DNA of 64,000 nucleotides from the NCBI RefSeq assembly GCF_035984415.1, contig NZ_CP130720.1:3720001-3784000 (forward strand), written 5' to 3'. The position numbers were made by a program, and so were the translations under genes. Of the stretch, positions 1 to 7,567 are shown piece by piece (positions within the stretch are counted from its first letter, which is position 1; every line of letters begins with the position of its first letter). The notes under the pieces were generated by a model. It was given only the letters and a program-made list of their open reading frames with translations, searched no databases and had not been told where the DNA came from. This DNA is from Streptomyces sp. NBC_01296. GTDB taxonomy: Bacteria > Actinomycetota > Actinomycetes > Streptomycetales > Streptomycetaceae.

Positions 1-4
1 GCCG

Positions 5-745
5 TCACTTGGCCTCGAACACCTCGTACGGGACAGCGTAGTGCGAAGCCGCGTCGCGCACTTGGGCGTAACGGAGCACCTCGGCCGGCTCCGTGATGAG
101 CTCGACGTCCACGAAGTTGTCGTCCTCGTCGAAGTTCAGCAGGGCGACCGTCCGTGAGTCGAGGATCCAGAAGTCCTCCTCGGGAAGATCCAGCCGCTCG
201 GCGTCGCCGCGCCGCAGGATCCGGATGTCCTCGCCGAGGGCGCTGTTGCGGCGCGCGTTGTCGAGCAGGTAGAGCTGCCCGGGTGTCGCCGGGGCGTCGA
301 CGATGCGCACGCGCTCGAACCGCTTGCCGAGGGCGACTTGTTCACGGCGCTCGGCGCACCACTCCGGATTCGACCCGTCCCAGTTCACGGGCTCGCCCCG
401 GGTGAACTGCGCGTAGGTCTCGGTGGCCTCGTCCGACGCGTAGCGGCGCCGGGTCTCCAGGCGCCACGTCACGTGCTCGAACCGCGTGAACAGCCGGTCG
501 AACGCGTCCAAGTCGATGATGTGCGGCACGCGGTTGGCCTCCTTCGGGCCGAAATCGACCAGCAGTTCACGGGGAACCACGACGGGCACTTCTCCGGGCG
601 ACAGGTGCCGGAGCCGGGCGATGTCCTCGGGGTCGGTGAGCGGCGGTCCGTGAACGATGACCTCACCGCTGTCCAGGTCCTCGTGGACCGCCGGGCACCC
701 GTTGACCCCGCTGCCCGTGCCGTTGAACCGCAGTCGACGCGCCAT
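5..745 (-). CDS. DUF6879-type hypothetical protein with N-terminal module
   Basis: Protein of 246 aa with no assigned enzymatic role. Roughly residues 1-65 form a compact module (MARRLRFNGTG start, a GCPAVHED motif, ending DFGPKE). From about residue 75 the protein resembles the Streptomyces DUF6879 family, with motifs FEHVTWRLETRR near the middle and EDFWILDSR near the end. I recall the N-terminal module as a separate small protein in other streptomycetes, so this may be a fusion; that is memory, not a search. The start at 745 is chosen because GAGAGG lies nine bases upstream and homologues begin MARRLRF; an upstream in-frame start at 820 lacks such a site. DUF6879 genes often sit near XRE-type regulators, but none is visible here. 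Confidence 0.75.
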   Translation of the reverse strand: MARRLRFNGTGSGVNGCPAVHEDLDSGEVIVHGPPLTDPEDIARLRHLSPGEVPVVVPRELLVDFGPKEANRVPHIIDLDAFDRLFTRFEHVTWRLETRRRYASDEATETYAQFTRGEPVNWDGSNPEWCAERREQVALGKRFERVRIVDAPATPGQLYLLDNARRNSALGEDIRILRRGDAERLDLPEEDFWILDSRTVALLNFDEDDNFVDVELITEPAEVLRYAQVRDAASHYAVPYEVFEAK

Positions 746-901
746 GGCATTGCCCCTCTCGTAGCCGGTCGGCCCAGCATCGGGGGTGGCTCGCCGCTTC
801 CGCCATGGCTTCAAGGACACTGCGCGAGAATTTCCGGATATAGCTTCCGAGTGTGCGCGAATAATCGCGAATGACTCCTCGCGCCCTCAACTCCCCTTGC
901 C

Positions 902-907
902 TAGCGT
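902..907 (+). promoter_or_regulatory. -10 hexamer TAGCGT for a leaderless gene
   Basis: TAGCGT is followed by seven bases and then an ATG at 915, the usual spacing for leaderless Streptomyces transcripts. I could not find a convincing -35 hexamer at the right distance, so this is a moderate call. Confidence 0.4.
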
Positions 908-914
908 TGATTTC

Positions 915-1109
915 ATGGGAACTCGGACCACCATGAGCCCGCCCGTCCACCTCTCCCTGCCCACCGACGCCCCGAGACCGGCCGTCGGCTGCGACGTGTG
1001 TGCGGCGCTGGCCGGGCAGCGGTCGGAGGCGTACCGGCGGGGGGACCGCTCGGCGGTGTCGGACTGCAACGTCGAGATCGTCGCGCACCGCGAGCGGGGT
1101 CGGTGCTGA
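915..1109 (+). CDS. Small Streptomyces-type hypothetical protein
   Basis: Protein of 64 aa. It contains PRPAVGCDVC and a short CxxC (CDVC) in the first half, then SAVSDCNVEI. It resembles a small conserved streptomycete protein that I recall lying directly upstream of a DUF7848 gene, as it does here. The start at 915 follows a -10 hexamer by seven bases (leaderless); an alternative ATG at 933 gives the more usual MSPP beginning. Its stop overlaps the GTG start of the next gene, indicating translational coupling. The function is unknown; the two Cys could bind metal, which is inference only. Confidence 0.7.
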   Translation: MGTRTTMSPPVHLSLPTDAPRPAVGCDVCAALAGQRSEAYRRGDRSAVSDCNVEIVAHRERGRC

Positions 1110-1381
1110 GCCGCGCCGTGTTCCGGTACGTGGCGCACACCATCCGGCACGCGCCGGAGGGCGGGATCACCTACGAGGTCATCTGCGCCGCGTACCGGTG
1201 CGGAGCGGAGTCGGGCCCGCAGGACGAGCAGGAGGCCGCGCAGGACTGGGCCCTGCGGCACACCGGGCGGACCGGCCACGACCTGTTCCGCCGGGTGTTC
1301 ACCGACCACGCCCGGGTCACGCGGACGGCCGAGCCGTCTCACGATCCGAACCCGGTTGGCCGGGACGGGGGAGGAGGGTAA
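1103..1381 (+). CDS. DUF7848-like hypothetical protein
   Basis: Protein of 92 aa starting at GTG 1103, overlapping the upstream gene's stop by seven bases. The core FRYVAHTI-x-HAPEGGITYE, two Cys in VICAAYRCGAES, and the LRHTGRTGHDLFRR-x-FTDHA segment match a small streptomycete family (DUF7848) as I remember it. The C-terminal 20 residues (NPVGRDGGGG) look like non-conserved run-on. The TAA stop at 1379-1381 lies inside the promoter proposed for the chorismate mutase leader. No biochemical role is known; pairing with the preceding 64-aa gene suggests the two act together. Confidence 0.7.
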   Translation: MLSRAVFRYVAHTIRHAPEGGITYEVICAAYRCGAESGPQDEQEAAQDWALRHTGRTGHDLFRRVFTDHARVTRTAEPSHDPNPVGRDGGGG

Positions 1382-1384
1382 TAA
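1356..1384 (+). promoter_or_regulatory. Promoter of the chorismate mutase leader transcript
   Basis: TTGGCC at 1356-1361 and TAATAA at 1379-1384 are separated by 17 bases. The expected transcription start (about 1391-1393) coincides with the ATG of the leader peptide, so the leader mRNA would be leaderless. The -10 hexamer is unusually AT-rich for this region and overlaps the stop codon of the upstream gene. Confidence 0.6.
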
Positions 1385-1392
1385 TCCACTCC

Positions 1393-1461
1393 ATGCGCAA
1401 GCAGCTGAGCTTCCTCTTTACCTATGGCACCGGCCGGTCCGGTCGCCATGGGTCCTCGTGA
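1393..1461 (+). CDS. Putative Phe/Tyr leader peptide of the chorismate mutase attenuator
   Basis: Open frame of 22 codons beginning MRKQLSFLFTYG and ending GRHGSS. Codons 7, 9 and 11 are TTC (Phe), TTT (Phe) and TAT (Tyr). TTT and TAT are rare in this GC-rich genome, so the cluster is striking. The frame starts where a leaderless transcript from the promoter at 1356-1384 would begin, and it is followed by a perfect terminator hairpin and then chorismate mutase, whose product prephenate is the precursor of Phe and Tyr. Ribosome stalling on these codons could control read-through. No SD sequence is needed. The peptide itself probably has no function. Confidence 0.6.
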   Translation: MRKQLSFLFTYGTGRSGRHGSS

Positions 1462-1484
1462 TGCTCGCTTGAGCCGCTGACTTC

Positions 1485-1522
1485 CCAGAGCGCCCCGGTC
1501 CGACAGGACCGGGGCGCTCTGG
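1485..1522 (+). terminator. Attenuator-type terminator hairpin before chorismate mutase
   Basis: The arms 1485-1501 and 1506-1522 pair perfectly over 17 bp with loop GACA, followed by CGTTTCC. It lies between the leader peptide and the chorismate mutase start. The segment CCGGTCC (1495-1501) of the 5' arm also occurs in the leader at 1434-1440, which could pair instead with GGACCGG (1506-1512). A second hairpin can form from 1424-1449, directly at the Tyr codon. These alternatives fit transcription attenuation. Confidence 0.7.
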
Positions 1523-1562
1523 CGTTTCCGCTCCTGCCGGAACTACCCACAGGAGTAAGAAC

Positions 1563-1823
1563 ATGACCGTGACCACCACCCCCGCGCAGCTGATCGCCGA
1601 GTCCCGCGGACGCATCGACGCCATCGACGACCGGATCATCGGCCTGATCCAGGAGCGGATGGCCGTCTCGACCGTCATCCAGGAGGCCCGGATCTCCTCG
1701 GGCGGCCGCCGGGTGAACCTCTCGCGCGAGATGGAGGTGCTCGAGCACTGGCGCGACGCCCTCGGGAAGCCCGGGACCACGCTCGCCATGACCCTGCTGG
1801 AGCTGTGCCGAGGCCGCGTCTGA
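1563..1823 (+). CDS. aroQ: Chorismate mutase, AroQ class
   Basis: Protein of 86 aa converting chorismate to prephenate, the branch point to Phe and Tyr; cytoplasmic. It has the all-helical AroQ pattern: IDAIDDRIIGLIQERM for helix 1, then the RRVNLSREMEVL segment carrying active-site Arg and Glu, and a short last helix. Its length is typical of a monofunctional AroQ domain. The start at 1563 follows AGGAG with good spacing. It is apparently monocistronic, preceded by the leader peptide and hairpin at 1393-1522 and followed by a convergent gene beyond a shared terminator. Fold and family are clear; in vivo regulation is inferred. Confidence 0.9.
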   Translation: MTVTTTPAQLIAESRGRIDAIDDRIIGLIQERMAVSTVIQEARISSGGRRVNLSREMEVLEHWRDALGKPGTTLAMTLLELCRGRV

Positions 1824-2090
1824 CGCCGCCCGCCCGCCCCGCCTCCCGCGCACGCGCCCCGTGCGCCCCGCGTACCCCTTACGCCTGTTCGTCACTCGTC
1901 CGGACCGTGACCGGCCCCGACGGGCTTCGTTGGTGTGGATGGCCGCGTCAGCCAGGCGCGGGACCGAGCACCACGCGTGGCACCGCCGGAGCGATGAGAC
2001 GCACGGCCCGTCGGGGACGTGCGTCGTGGGACCTCGCTCCTTCGCATGACCGGACGGCAGGGGACAGCAGCCCGGTCACCCCAAAAGGGG
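1824..2090. other. Intergenic region downstream of chorismate mutase
   Basis: About 270 bases between the chorismate mutase stop and the terminator at 2091-2124. The first part is C-rich and the rest has no coding frame with a plausible start site, no clear promoter and no repeat that I can see. Confidence 0.5.
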
Positions 2091-2124
2091 ACGGCCGGCC
2101 CAGGGGACGCCCCGGGCCGGCCGT
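2091..2124. terminator. Bidirectional terminator between convergent genes
   Basis: The arms 2091-2101 and 2114-2124 (ACGGCCGGCCC and its complement) pair perfectly over 11 bp, and the loop contains GGGG and CCCC that can extend the stem. It lies between chorismate mutase (+) and the LAXTG protein (-). Confidence 0.75.
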
Positions 2125-2139
2125 TCTCCGTTCCTGCGC

Positions 2140-3828
2140 CTACGCGTGCCCGCCGGAGCGGCGGCGCACCCCCACGTACAGCGCACCGCCGACGGCCACG
2201 GCGGCCAGCGCGCCCAGCGCGACCGGGCCGACGGAGCTGCCGGTCGAGGCCAGGTTGCCGCCCGTGCCGCCGGCAGCGGTGGTGGAGGACGAAGCGGTCG
2301 GCGTGGCCGACGCCGAGGCGGACGCGGACGGCGACGGCGAGGCGGAGGCCGAGGTGCTCGCGCTCGGGCTCGCGGCGCCCTTGACCTCGACCACGAACGC
2401 GGCCTGGGCATTGCCCGCGACCGGGTCGAAGGCGAGCGGCTTGGTGCCGCCCGCGACCGGCTCGCCGACGGTGACGTAGCCCTTGGCGTTCGCCACGGCC
2501 TTCTCGATCTTCATCGCGAACCGGTCGGCATACGTACCGGGGACGTCCGCGAACGACCCGCCGTCACAGAAGTAGCGCGGCGCGCCCAGCCGCTCCGCCC
2601 GGTCGCTCCCGTCGGCGTTGACCGCGCGGCAGTTCCGGGGCACGTCCGTGACCTGCACGCCGGCCGGCATCACGATGTCCGTACGGGCCACGCTCTCGCC
2701 CGAGCGCAGGCTGATCACGGCCGGGCCCTTGTTGCGGAAGCCGAGCTCGGCCACGACCGTGTCGCCCACCTTGCCGGAGGGCGAGGCGGTGACCGCCTCG
2801 AAGTCGGCCCGGGCGCCCTTGGCGGTGAACTCGAAGCTGCGCTCGTTGTCACCGGGGTCGAGGTCGGTGTTCTCGGCGTGCCCGGCGTCCCGCGGGTCCA
2901 GGTTGGAGTTCGTGACCGGCACCGCGGCCGACGCCTTGACCAGCTTCAGCTTCTTGCCGGTGGCCGGCTTGTCCTCGGGCGCGTCCTTGCTCGGCGCCGG
3001 GTCGGGGACGACCCCGTACCGCAGCCGGTCCTGGTAGGCGCGCTCGGTCGTCTTGAGGTGCAGCGGGGAGTCGGGGGCGAGCCCGTAGGACTCGCCGGGC
3101 AGGAACTCGCCCTCGACGAGGCACACCGTGGTGGCGCCCATACCGCCGTGGTCCTGCCGCCGGCAGTTGTCGTACGTCTCCGCCGGCTCCAGGCCGGCCG
3201 AGGTGTCCAGCTCCAGCGCCACCGACCCGGCGGGCAGCGTGCCCCGGTTCGCGAAGGCCAGCGGCAGGTCCTGCTGCTCGCCGGCCACCACCTCGGCCTT
3301 GGGCTTCAGCTCGCCCAGGTGCAGGTCGGGGCCGCCGACGGTCAGCTTGGTGGTGACCGGCGTGACGCTCGCGCCCGTCACCTTGCCGGTGACGGTGATC
3401 TCACCGCTCGCGCCGTTCTTGCTGTCCTTGGCGGCGGAGACGAGCAGGTCGAAGCTGTTGCCGTTCCCGGCGTTCCCGGCGTTCCCGACCGAGAGGCCCT
3501 GCTGCGTGCAGATGATCTTGGTGGCGCTCGTCGTGCAGTTCGCCCTGGGCTTGGCCGGGTCGAGCCGGACCGACGCCATCCCGGCGACCTTGGTCAGGTC
3601 GACGGTGACGGTGAACTCGCCCGGGAAGCTGTTGCCGGGGCCCACGTAGTCGAGGTGGTAGCGAAGGCTCCGCTCCTTCGAGGTGCCCGAGTCCGGGTAC
3701 GGCTGGAGCACCTGGGCGGAGGGGCCGCCGAGCGGGAAGGCGGGTTCCGCGGCGAGCGCGGGGGCGGCCACGCCGAGGCTCAGCGTCGCCAACCCCGTAG
3801 CTGCCAATAGGGAGATGCGCTTGTCCAT
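2140..3828 (-). CDS. Secreted LAXTG-anchored surface protein
   Basis: Protein of 562 aa with a signal peptide (MDKRISLLAATGLATLSL, cut near ALAAEP), a long extracellular part with repeated beta-sandwich-like segments (VVAELGFRNKGP type), a Ser/Ala/Thr/Pro linker, then LASTG, a hydrophobic helix and the tail RRRSGG. LAXTG is the motif used by class E sortases of streptomycetes, so the protein is probably covalently linked to peptidoglycan. No sortase gene is in the window. The start at 3828 is chosen because it gives a proper signal peptide; the longer frame to 3867 adds a non-signal-like segment. There is no clear SD. The ligand or partner is unknown. Confidence 0.85.
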   Translation of the reverse strand: MDKRISLLAATGLATLSLGVAAPALAAEPAFPLGGPSAQVLQPYPDSGTSKERSLRYHLDYVGPGNSFPGEFTVTVDLTKVAGMASVRLDPAKPRANCTTSATKIICTQQGLSVGNAGNAGNGNSFDLLVSAAKDSKNGASGEITVTGKVTGASVTPVTTKLTVGGPDLHLGELKPKAEVVAGEQQDLPLAFANRGTLPAGSVALELDTSAGLEPAETYDNCRRQDHGGMGATTVCLVEGEFLPGESYGLAPDSPLHLKTTERAYQDRLRYGVVPDPAPSKDAPEDKPATGKKLKLVKASAAVPVTNSNLDPRDAGHAENTDLDPGDNERSFEFTAKGARADFEAVTASPSGKVGDTVVAELGFRNKGPAVISLRSGESVARTDIVMPAGVQVTDVPRNCRAVNADGSDRAERLGAPRYFCDGGSFADVPGTYADRFAMKIEKAVANAKGYVTVGEPVAGGTKPLAFDPVAGNAQAAFVVEVKGAASPSASTSASASPSPSASASASATPTASSSTTAAGGTGGNLASTGSSVGPVALGALAAVAVGGALYVGVRRRSGGHA

Positions 3829-3984
3829 GAAGACCGAGACCGCCGAGGCCGGGTCACAGTTGCACACTTTGCGGGGTGACGGGCATCACATGCAACCATC
3901 CGGACTGATCACCTGTCACTTATGTACGCGGCGGCGGGTTCTGCGCTCGGAGGGGGAGCGCAGACCCTGCCGCCGCTACACGTG

Positions 3985-5778
3985 TCACGCCTTCTTCGGA
4001 ACCTCCGGCACCGGCAGCAGCAAAGGCAGCCGCAACGCGCCGAACGCCTCCTCCGGGACCGCCGGACGGGCCGGTTCCACCGCCGCCAGCCGGGTGTAGG
4101 CCCCGCCCTGCTCCGGCCGCGGGTCCTGCTCGCCGTGGTTCGGCCAGTACGACATCGCCCGCTCCGCCTGCGCCGTGATCGTCAGCGACGGGTTGACCCC
4201 GAGGTTCGCCGAGACCGCCGAGCCGTCCACCACCGAGATGCCCGGGTGCCCGTACAGCCGGTGGTACGGGTCCACCACGCCCTCCTCGGCACTGGCGCCG
4301 ATCGGGCAGCCGCCGAGGAAGTGCGCCGTCAGCGGGGTGCCCATCAGCTCGCCGATGTTGCTGCCCGGGAAACCGTTGATCTCCTCGGCCAGCAGGGTGG
4401 CCGCCTCGGTGGCCTCCTTGATCTGCACCGGGTTCGGCGCACCGTGCCCCTGGCGGGCGGTGAGCAGGCCCTTCCCGAGGCCGCCGGGCTTGCGGTACGT
4501 CGTCAGCGAGTTGTCCAGCGACTGCATGACCAGCCCGATGATCGTCCGCTCCGACCAGCGCCGGTTGGACAGCGAGCGCGCCAGCTGCACCGGGTGCTTC
4601 GCGGTCCGGGCGAACCAGGCCCGGACCCGGTGCCTGCTGAACGGCACCTGCAGGACGGTCATGAACCCCATGGCGTTGGAGCCCTTGCCGTAGCGGACGG
4701 GCTCGATGTGGGTGTCGGCGTCGGGGTGCACGGACGAGGTGATCGCCACGCCCCGGGTGAAGTCCGCGCGCTGCTCCTCGCCGGGGCCCGCGCCGCGCCG
4801 GCGGCGGTAGCGGCGGTCGTCGGTCTGCGCGCCGACCAGGCCCTCCGAGTTGGTCCGGGTCAGCTCGCCGAGCCGGTCCGAGATCCGCGGGAGCAGCCCG
4901 TTGTCCTTCATGGTGTGCAGCAGGGTCTGGGTGCCGTACGTGCCCGCCGCCACGACCACGTACCGGGCGCGCAGCTCCTTGGCGATACCCCGGCGGCGGG
5001 CGTCGGTGGGGACGGTGCGGATCCGGTGGCCGCCGTCGGGGTGCTCGGCGAGCGCGGTGACGGTGGTCATCGGGTGGATGACGGCGCCGGCGCGCTCGGC
5101 GAGGTGCAGGTAGTTCTCGTTCAGGGTGTTCTTCGCGCCGTGCCGGCAGCCGGTCATGCACTCACCGCATTCGGTGCAGGCCTTGCGGGCGGGGCCGGCG
5201 CCGCCGAAGTAGGGATCGGGGACCTCCTGGCCGGGGCGGGCCTCGGAGCCGCCCTCCGCGTCCGCGCCGTCGCCGAAGAAGACGCCGACCGGGGCCATGT
5301 GGAAGGAGTCCCCGACGCCCATCTTCTCGGCGGCGGCCTTCAGGTGGACGTCGGAGGGGGTCAGCGTCGGGTTGAGGCGTACGCCCAGCATCCGCTTGGC
5401 CTGGTCGTAGTACGGGGCGAGTTCCTCGCGCCAGTCGGTGATGGACGCCCACTGCCGGTCCTCGAAGAAGGCGGTCGGCGGCACGTACAGGGTGTTGGCG
5501 TAGTTGAGCGAGCCGCCGCCCACCCCGGCGCCCGCGAGCACCATCACGTTGCCGAGCAGATGGATCCGCTGGATCCCGTACAGCCCGAGGGCCGGGGCCC
5601 ACAGGTAGTTCCGCAGGTCCCAGCTGTTGCGGGGCAGGCTCTCGCGGGTGAACCGGCGTCCCGCCTCCAGGACGCCGACCCGGTAGCCCTTCTCGGTCAG
5701 CCGCAGCGCCGAGACCGACCCTCCGAAGCCCGATCCGATGACGATGACGTCGTAGTCGTAATCGTGGTCGTACGACAC
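3985..5778 (-). CDS. GMC-type FAD-dependent oxidoreductase (cholesterol-oxidase-like)
   Basis: Protein of 597 aa. A Rossmann FAD motif (DVIVIGSGFGGSVSALRL, then VGVLEAG) is at the N-terminus, and a GMC-type C-terminus has HPGISVVDGSAVSANLGVNPSLTITA. Near residue 200 it has C-x2-C-x2-C-x3-C (CTECGECMTGC) followed by GAKNT, a feature I recall in this bacterial GMC subgroup. The substrate is unknown; sterol- or alcohol-type compounds are possible. The GTG start at 5778 has GGGAGG eight bases upstream, inside the gap after the aldehyde dehydrogenase stop; an ATG at 5808 has no SD. It is co-directional with and 32 bases from gabD2, so probably in one operon. Confidence 0.85.
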   Translation of the reverse strand: MSYDHDYDYDVIVIGSGFGGSVSALRLTEKGYRVGVLEAGRRFTRESLPRNSWDLRNYLWAPALGLYGIQRIHLLGNVMVLAGAGVGGGSLNYANTLYVPPTAFFEDRQWASITDWREELAPYYDQAKRMLGVRLNPTLTPSDVHLKAAAEKMGVGDSFHMAPVGVFFGDGADAEGGSEARPGQEVPDPYFGGAGPARKACTECGECMTGCRHGAKNTLNENYLHLAERAGAVIHPMTTVTALAEHPDGGHRIRTVPTDARRRGIAKELRARYVVVAAGTYGTQTLLHTMKDNGLLPRISDRLGELTRTNSEGLVGAQTDDRRYRRRRGAGPGEEQRADFTRGVAITSSVHPDADTHIEPVRYGKGSNAMGFMTVLQVPFSRHRVRAWFARTAKHPVQLARSLSNRRWSERTIIGLVMQSLDNSLTTYRKPGGLGKGLLTARQGHGAPNPVQIKEATEAATLLAEEINGFPGSNIGELMGTPLTAHFLGGCPIGASAEEGVVDPYHRLYGHPGISVVDGSAVSANLGVNPSLTITAQAERAMSYWPNHGEQDPRPEQGGAYTRLAAVEPARPAVPEEAFGALRLPLLLPVPEVPKKA

Positions 5779-5810
5779 TGCTTGTGCCTCCCGGTTGGGT
5801 CCTGGCATGC

Positions 5811-7439
5811 CTAGCGCAGACGGAGAGCCTTCATGACCTTGAGGCTGCGGGTCATGAACGCCGCGTACTTCTCGTCGTCCATGCCCAGTGAGGGCGCCAT
5901 CGGGAGCAGCCGCTGGTGGGCGACGGTCTGGGCCTCGGTGTACTTGAGGATGCCCTCGGATCCGTGGCGGCGGCCGAGGCCGGAGTCCTTCATGCCGCCC
6001 ATGGGCGCCTGGGCGCTGCCGTAGGCGGGGGCGTAGCCCTCGTTGATGTTGACCGTGCCCGTGCGCAGGCGGGCGGCGACGGCGTGGCCGCGGCGGGCGT
6101 CCTTGGTCCAGACGCTGGAGTTGAGCCCGTACGCGGTGGAGTTGGCCTGCGCGACCGCCTCGTCCTCGTCGGTGAACCGGTAGATCGAGACGACCGGGCC
6201 GAACGTCTCCTCGCCGCAGACCGCCATCGGCGCCTCGACGCCGTCGAGGATGGTGGGCTCGTAGAAGAGCGGGCCGATGTCGGGGCGGGCGGTGCCGCCC
6301 GCGACGAGGGTGGCGCCCTTGGCGACGGCCTCGTCGACGTGCCGCTGCACGGTCTCCAGCTGGCGCTCGCCGACCAGCGAGCCCATGTCCGCGCCGTACG
6401 CGAGGGAGGCGCCGAGCCGCATGGCCTTCGTACGGGCGCCGAAGCGCTCGACGAACGCGTCGGCGATCGAGGCGTGGACGTACAGCCGCTCGATGGAGAT
6501 GCAGAGCTGGCCGGCGGAGGAGAAGCAGGCCCGGACGGCGCCCGCGGCGGCCTTCTCGATGTCGGCGTCGTGCAGCACGAGCATGGCGTTCTTGCCGCCG
6601 AGCTCGAGCGAGACCCCGACGAGGCGGGCGGCCGCGCCCTGGGCGACCTCGCGGCCGGTGCGGGTGGAGCCGGTGAAGGAGACGTAGTCGGCGTGGCGGA
6701 CCACCTCGGGGCCGACGACGGGCCCGTCCCCGAGGACGATCTGGAAGACCTCGGCGGGCAGTCCGGCCTCGATCAGCAGGTCACGGGCCCACAGCGCGGT
6801 GAGCGCGGTCTCGGTGTCGGGCTTCATGACGACGGCGTTGCCGGAGACGAACGCGGGCAGCGCGTCGCCGACGGACAGTTCGAGGGGGTAGTTCCAGGGG
6901 GCGATCTGACCGACGACCCCGCGCGGCTGGCGCAGCTCGGTGACCTTGGTGAGGGTCGGCATGGCGCCCGTGTGGCCCTTGGGGCGCAGGTACGCGGGGG
7001 CCTTGCGGCCGTAGTGCCGGGCGGCGATGGCGACGGCCTGCACCTCCTCGTGGGCGTGCAGGCGCGCCTTGCCGGTCTCCAGCTGGATGAGGTCGAGCAC
7101 CTCGGCCTGGCGGGCCAGGACCAGGTCGTGGAAGCGCAGCAGTACGGCGGCCCGCTTGCGTACGGGGACCGCGGCCCAGGCGCTCTGGGCGGCGCGGGCC
7201 CGGTCGAAGGCCTCGGCCACGTCCTCGGGGGTGGCCTCGGGCAGGTCCGCCAGCTTGGCCCCGGTGAACGGGGTGTGGTTGGCGGTCCGGCCGGAACCGA
7301 TCACTCCGCGGGTGAGCCGGGTGACCAGGTCGGGGGTCACCACGTCGGCGGCGGTACGGGCACCGGCCGGGGCGGGGGCGACCGGGTTGGTGGGCTGCGG
7401 TGCGCTGCGGAGGGGGGCCGGGGCCTGCGAGTCCGTCAT
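5811..7439 (-). CDS. gabD2: Succinate-semialdehyde dehydrogenase (NADP+)
   Basis: Protein of 542 aa of the aldehyde dehydrogenase superfamily, oxidising succinic semialdehyde (or related aldehydes) to the acid. It shows PWNYP (Asn183), LELGGKNA (general-base Glu279), the catalytic Cys313 in GQLC, and EETFGPVVS. The closest resemblance is to actinobacterial GabD2 (the SCO4780 type, from memory). An N-terminal Pro/Ala-rich stretch of about 30 residues precedes the domain. Start ATG 7439. The GMC oxidoreductase follows 32 bases downstream, so an alcohol-to-aldehyde-to-acid pair is conceivable. Substrate specificity is not proven by sequence. Confidence 0.85.
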   Translation of the reverse strand: MTDSQAPAPLRSAPQPTNPVAPAPAGARTAADVVTPDLVTRLTRGVIGSGRTANHTPFTGAKLADLPEATPEDVAEAFDRARAAQSAWAAVPVRKRAAVLLRFHDLVLARQAEVLDLIQLETGKARLHAHEEVQAVAIAARHYGRKAPAYLRPKGHTGAMPTLTKVTELRQPRGVVGQIAPWNYPLELSVGDALPAFVSGNAVVMKPDTETALTALWARDLLIEAGLPAEVFQIVLGDGPVVGPEVVRHADYVSFTGSTRTGREVAQGAAARLVGVSLELGGKNAMLVLHDADIEKAAAGAVRACFSSAGQLCISIERLYVHASIADAFVERFGARTKAMRLGASLAYGADMGSLVGERQLETVQRHVDEAVAKGATLVAGGTARPDIGPLFYEPTILDGVEAPMAVCGEETFGPVVSIYRFTDEDEAVAQANSTAYGLNSSVWTKDARRGHAVAARLRTGTVNINEGYAPAYGSAQAPMGGMKDSGLGRRHGSEGILKYTEAQTVAHQRLLPMAPSLGMDDEKYAAFMTRSLKVMKALRLR

Positions 7440-7567
7440 GGCGGTGAGCGTATTCCGCCTGCGCAGCTTTGGGTACCCGTCGGTAACCGGATTTTGCCAT
7501 TTCCGCCAGCGATTGCTGGCGCGGTGACCGGATGATGACCGGATGACCCTCCCGCGACCGCCCGGGC

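Noticed and set aside
2330..2380. Short repeats in the LAXTG gene
   Set aside because: They encode the Ser/Ala/Pro linker and follow from low-complexity protein sequence, not from a DNA repeat element.
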